From CF-161 sp035259145 (GTDB taxonomy: Bacteria; Chloroflexota; Dormibacteria; Dormibacterales; Dormibacteraceae), in contig DATFWQ010000086.1 in assembly GCA_035259145.1 (NCBI GenBank), positions 1 through 14,441 of the forward strand: 14,441 bases of DNA, read 5' to 3'. The notes beneath the pieces are model-generated. The model was not told the origin of the DNA. It worked only from the letters and a program-made list of their open reading frames with translations, and made no database searches. Position 1 is the stretch's first letter. The number at the start of each line of letters is the position of its first letter. Positions 13,142 through 14,441 of this stretch are shown one piece after another. Both the position numbers and the translations under genes were made by a program.

Positions 13142-13255
13142 TTAAGGCGGCGGGGTGCGCCGAACCTGGGCCAGAGCCGCCGTGTAAGACACACCCGCCC
13201 TGCGCATGCGGTCGCGAACGCCCTTCTTGAAGCTCCGGTGTCGCGTCACCGCCAT
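13142..13255 (-). CDS. 37-residue basic protein upstream of the Clp-N/UVR gene
   Basis: The product starts MAVTRHRSFKKGVRDRMRRA, continues GVSYTAALAQVRR, and stops at TAA 13142-13144. It has a strong ribosome binding site (AGGAGGT, 13259-13265) 3 to 4 bases before ATG 13255. The RxRMxxxGxSYTxAxxxxR pattern resembles a short motif I recall from many actinobacterial and Chloroflexota proteins (VRxRMAxTGESYTxARR), where it occurs alone or joined to other domains; its function is not established to my knowledge. The Clp-N/UVR gene starts 26 bases downstream, so the two are likely co-transcribed and may act together. The start codon overlaps the end of the decayed nucleotidyltransferase frame. Confidence 0.65.
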   Translation of the reverse strand: MAVTRHRSFKKGVRDRMRRAGVSYTAALAQVRRTPPP

Positions 13256-13439
13256 GCCACCTCCTCGACCGCCCGGCGAGCGTCCCCCAGCGAGGGCCGC
13301 GGACAAGATGACTCGAGAACATCGACTTGCTAATCGACTTCGTCCGCCTGCCATCCGACGACTTCGACCCGATTACACGCACGTTCCGCGTGCCATGCTC
13401 GGCCGCAATTCGAAGGATCTCCCCCCGTCCATCCTTCAC
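13246..13439 (-). pseudogene. Decayed MNT-type nucleotidyltransferase fragment
   Basis: From GTG 13439 the frame reads GEILRIAAEHGTRNVRVIGS, a clear match in style to the N-terminus of small nucleotidyltransferases (LxxIAxxHGARNVRVFGS). The expected continuation (RGEADEDSDIDLLVDV) appears only after a frame change, as GWQADEVD, followed by an in-frame TAG and then QVDVLESS, with the frame ending at TGA 13246-13248. The second catalytic Asp pair is not intact. It overlaps the start of the 37-residue ORF by 10 bases. Intact relatives are often antitoxins paired with HEPN proteins; no HEPN partner is seen here. Confidence 0.65.
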
Positions 13440-13754
13440 CTTCTAGGGAGCGCGACGCGCTCGTCGCCATCAAGGAGCGATGCGAGGCGATTTTCGAAGG
13501 ACCGGCGGCCAGAACAGACCGATTCCTCAACGAGGCGGTGACAGCCACCGTTCTTTCATCACCTCCACGTGATCACTAGAGGCGACGACCCGTCTGTCCG
13601 AAGCATTCCCGTGACGATGCCGACGTCGGCACCGGCGTCGAGCGGGCGGCCTCCGCGGCTCCTGTGTGCAGCGTCGAGATGGAATGTGTCGGAGGCTGCC
13701 CGGGACGCTCAAGAACCCACTTCGGCCGCGAGAACCCCGCGAGAAAATGAGCCG
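13440..13754. other. Intergenic stretch of about 315 bp between divergent genes
   Basis: This lies between the decayed minus-strand nucleotidyltransferase and the plus-strand hypothetical gene. It contains a coding-like fragment without a start codon (13445-13579, plus strand) and should contain divergent promoters, but no confident -10/-35 pair was found. An in-frame extension of the hypothetical gene reaches GTG 13569, but it looks non-protein-like. Confidence 0.4.
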
Positions 13755-14396
13755 GTGAAAGACCCCCACGAGTTGATCATCGCCAACCTCTTACGGGCGC
13801 GGGAGGAGCCGAGGTCGGTCAGCCGCTCCGGCGGCGGCTGGACGGCCACAGTTGGCGGTCACGTGCCCGCTCGGCCCCAGACCATTCGGTTTGTGCGGGA
13901 GAGGTTCGTGGACCACTGCGGGCTGCTGGCGGTGGAGTATCAGGACGAGGAGGACCAGTCCTGGTTCATGGTCTTCGGCGTCAGGCGGAGCAGCGCTGAT
14001 GACTGGCAGATGACGGGCGCCGCCGGCGGAGGGCGATGGGAGCCTCGGAGCTCCATGCCGTGGGCCAACCTGGGTGCCTGGTGGAACCAACGCGTCGCTT
14101 GCGCCGGCGGCCGCGTCCATGGAGCCGAGGTCAAGAAGGTCCGCCTGGTAGGTGCTGATGGCACGACCGCGGAGGATGACATCGGCGAGTCCGGTATAGC
14201 GCTTGTTCTCGCAGTTGGTCCGTTCGCGCGACCCTGGACGGTGGAGCTGTACGACGGCGCCGGTATCCTGCTCCGCACCCATCCCTTTAGTGGCGGCCGC
14301 CCTAGTGTCGTGAGACAGAAGTTCGTCGAGCAGATTGTGGCAGGCACCCGAAGGGTGCCGGTCCGGCGGCCGAGGCCAAGGAGGGGGTGGCACTAG
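13755..14396 (+). CDS. Hypothetical soluble protein
   Basis: From GTG 13755 the product is 213 residues, starting VKDPHELIIANLL. No signal peptide, membrane segment or catalytic motif is visible. The middle is rich in Trp, Gly and Arg (SWFMVFGVRRSSADDWQM, WANLGAWW). The last third (VKKVRLVGADGTTAEDDIGE, then TVELYDGAGILLRTHPF) resembles beta-sandwich-type C-terminal segments found in actinobacterial hypothetical proteins of the form VRLxFxDGxxxEDxV...ELYDxxGxLxxxHP. The frame extends upstream to GTG 13569, but those 62 residues are Ser/Pro/Arg-rich and unlikely to be coding. Function is not known. A purine-rich GAGAAAATGAG lies before the start but is a poor ribosome binding site. Confidence 0.75.
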   Translation: MKDPHELIIANLLRAREEPRSVSRSGGGWTATVGGHVPARPQTIRFVRERFVDHCGLLAVEYQDEEDQSWFMVFGVRRSSADDWQMTGAAGGGRWEPRSSMPWANLGAWWNQRVACAGGRVHGAEVKKVRLVGADGTTAEDDIGESGIALVLAVGPFARPWTVELYDGAGILLRTHPFSGGRPSVVRQKFVEQIVAGTRRVPVRRPRPRRGWH

Positions 14397-14402
14397 GAGG
14401 AG

Positions 14403-14418
14403 CGCATCTGAAGATGCG
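14403..14418 (+). repeat. Perfect short hairpin after the hypothetical gene
   Basis: CGCATC (14403-14408) and GATGCG (14413-14418) pair around a TGAA loop. It sits between an AGGAGG at 14395-14400 and an ATG at 14414. No T run follows, so it is as likely a translation-control hairpin as a terminator. Confidence 0.4.
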
Positions 14419-14441
14419 TGACGACGAAGGGCCGGGCCCCC
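14414..14441 (+). CDS. Possible start of a further gene, cut by the window edge
   Basis: ATG 14414 opens a frame (MRDDEGPGP) to the window end, with AGGAGG at 14395-14400, 13 bases upstream. This is longer than usual spacing, unless the intervening hairpin shortens the effective distance. Too short to identify. Confidence 0.2.

Noticed and set aside
1..14441. CRISPR array, insertion sequence, phage genes or origin of replication
   Set aside because: No regularly spaced repeats, transposase, integrase or structural phage genes, and no DnaA-box cluster were seen.

Overview
This is a high-GC bacterial window with no phage, transposase, CRISPR or replication-origin signal. Its left part is a coherent set of pentose phosphate pathway genes. 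Its right part is a patchwork of accessory genes, broken genes and intergenic relics. I cannot name the species. The high GC, GTG/TTG starts, GTGA-type stop/start overlaps, weak or absent Shine-Dalgarno sites on several genes and actinobacterial-looking regulators suggest a Terrabacteria lineage, possibly Chloroflexota or Candidatus Dormibacterota. That is inference from protein style, not a database result.

Bases 1-2079, plus strand: the tail of an upstream gene (possibly opcA), then pgl, rpe and rpiA, all overlapping, so almost certainly one transcript. Convergent to rpiA and only 26 bp away is a 557-residue minus-strand protein. It has a Ser/Thr-kinase fold, but the HRD Asp is Val and the DFG Asp is Glu, so it reads as a pseudokinase. 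Its C-terminal half looks like a V4R-type cysteine-containing sensor domain. It is divergent from gnd (6-phosphogluconate dehydrogenase, 3921-5348). Together pgl and gnd (with an upstream zwf not seen here) make the oxidative branch, and rpe and rpiA interconvert the ribulose-5-phosphate product. A tRNA-Ser(GGA) with encoded CCA follows gnd at 5426-5517.

Bases 5518-10090: a predicted lipoprotein with an NTF2-like domain and an odd C-terminus; about 680 bp of gene-poor sequence; an HSL-family alpha/beta hydrolase followed by a SigG/SigJ-like sigma factor with a SnoaL-like extension (one operon); and a minus-strand ECF sigma gene broken by a single-base loss in a G run. A small membrane-protein frame overlaps the end of that broken gene and runs 151 bp into the SigG-like gene. 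A diverged sequence of about 70 bp occurs on both sides of this block (6488-6556 and 9897-9966).

Bases 10091-14441: a beta-lactamase-family serine hydrolase lipoprotein (minus), an APH(3')-like phosphotransferase (plus) with a possible short upstream ORF and a terminator-like hairpin, and then a minus-strand unit. That unit holds a decayed nucleotidyltransferase, a 37-residue ORF with a strong ribosome binding site, and a stand-alone ClpC-like N-domain/UVR protein without any AAA+ ATPase module. The window ends with a hypothetical plus-strand protein and perhaps the first codons of another gene.

The most unusual items are the pseudokinase/V4R fusion embedded among sugar-phosphate genes, and the small-ORF plus ATPase-less Clp-N/UVR pair.
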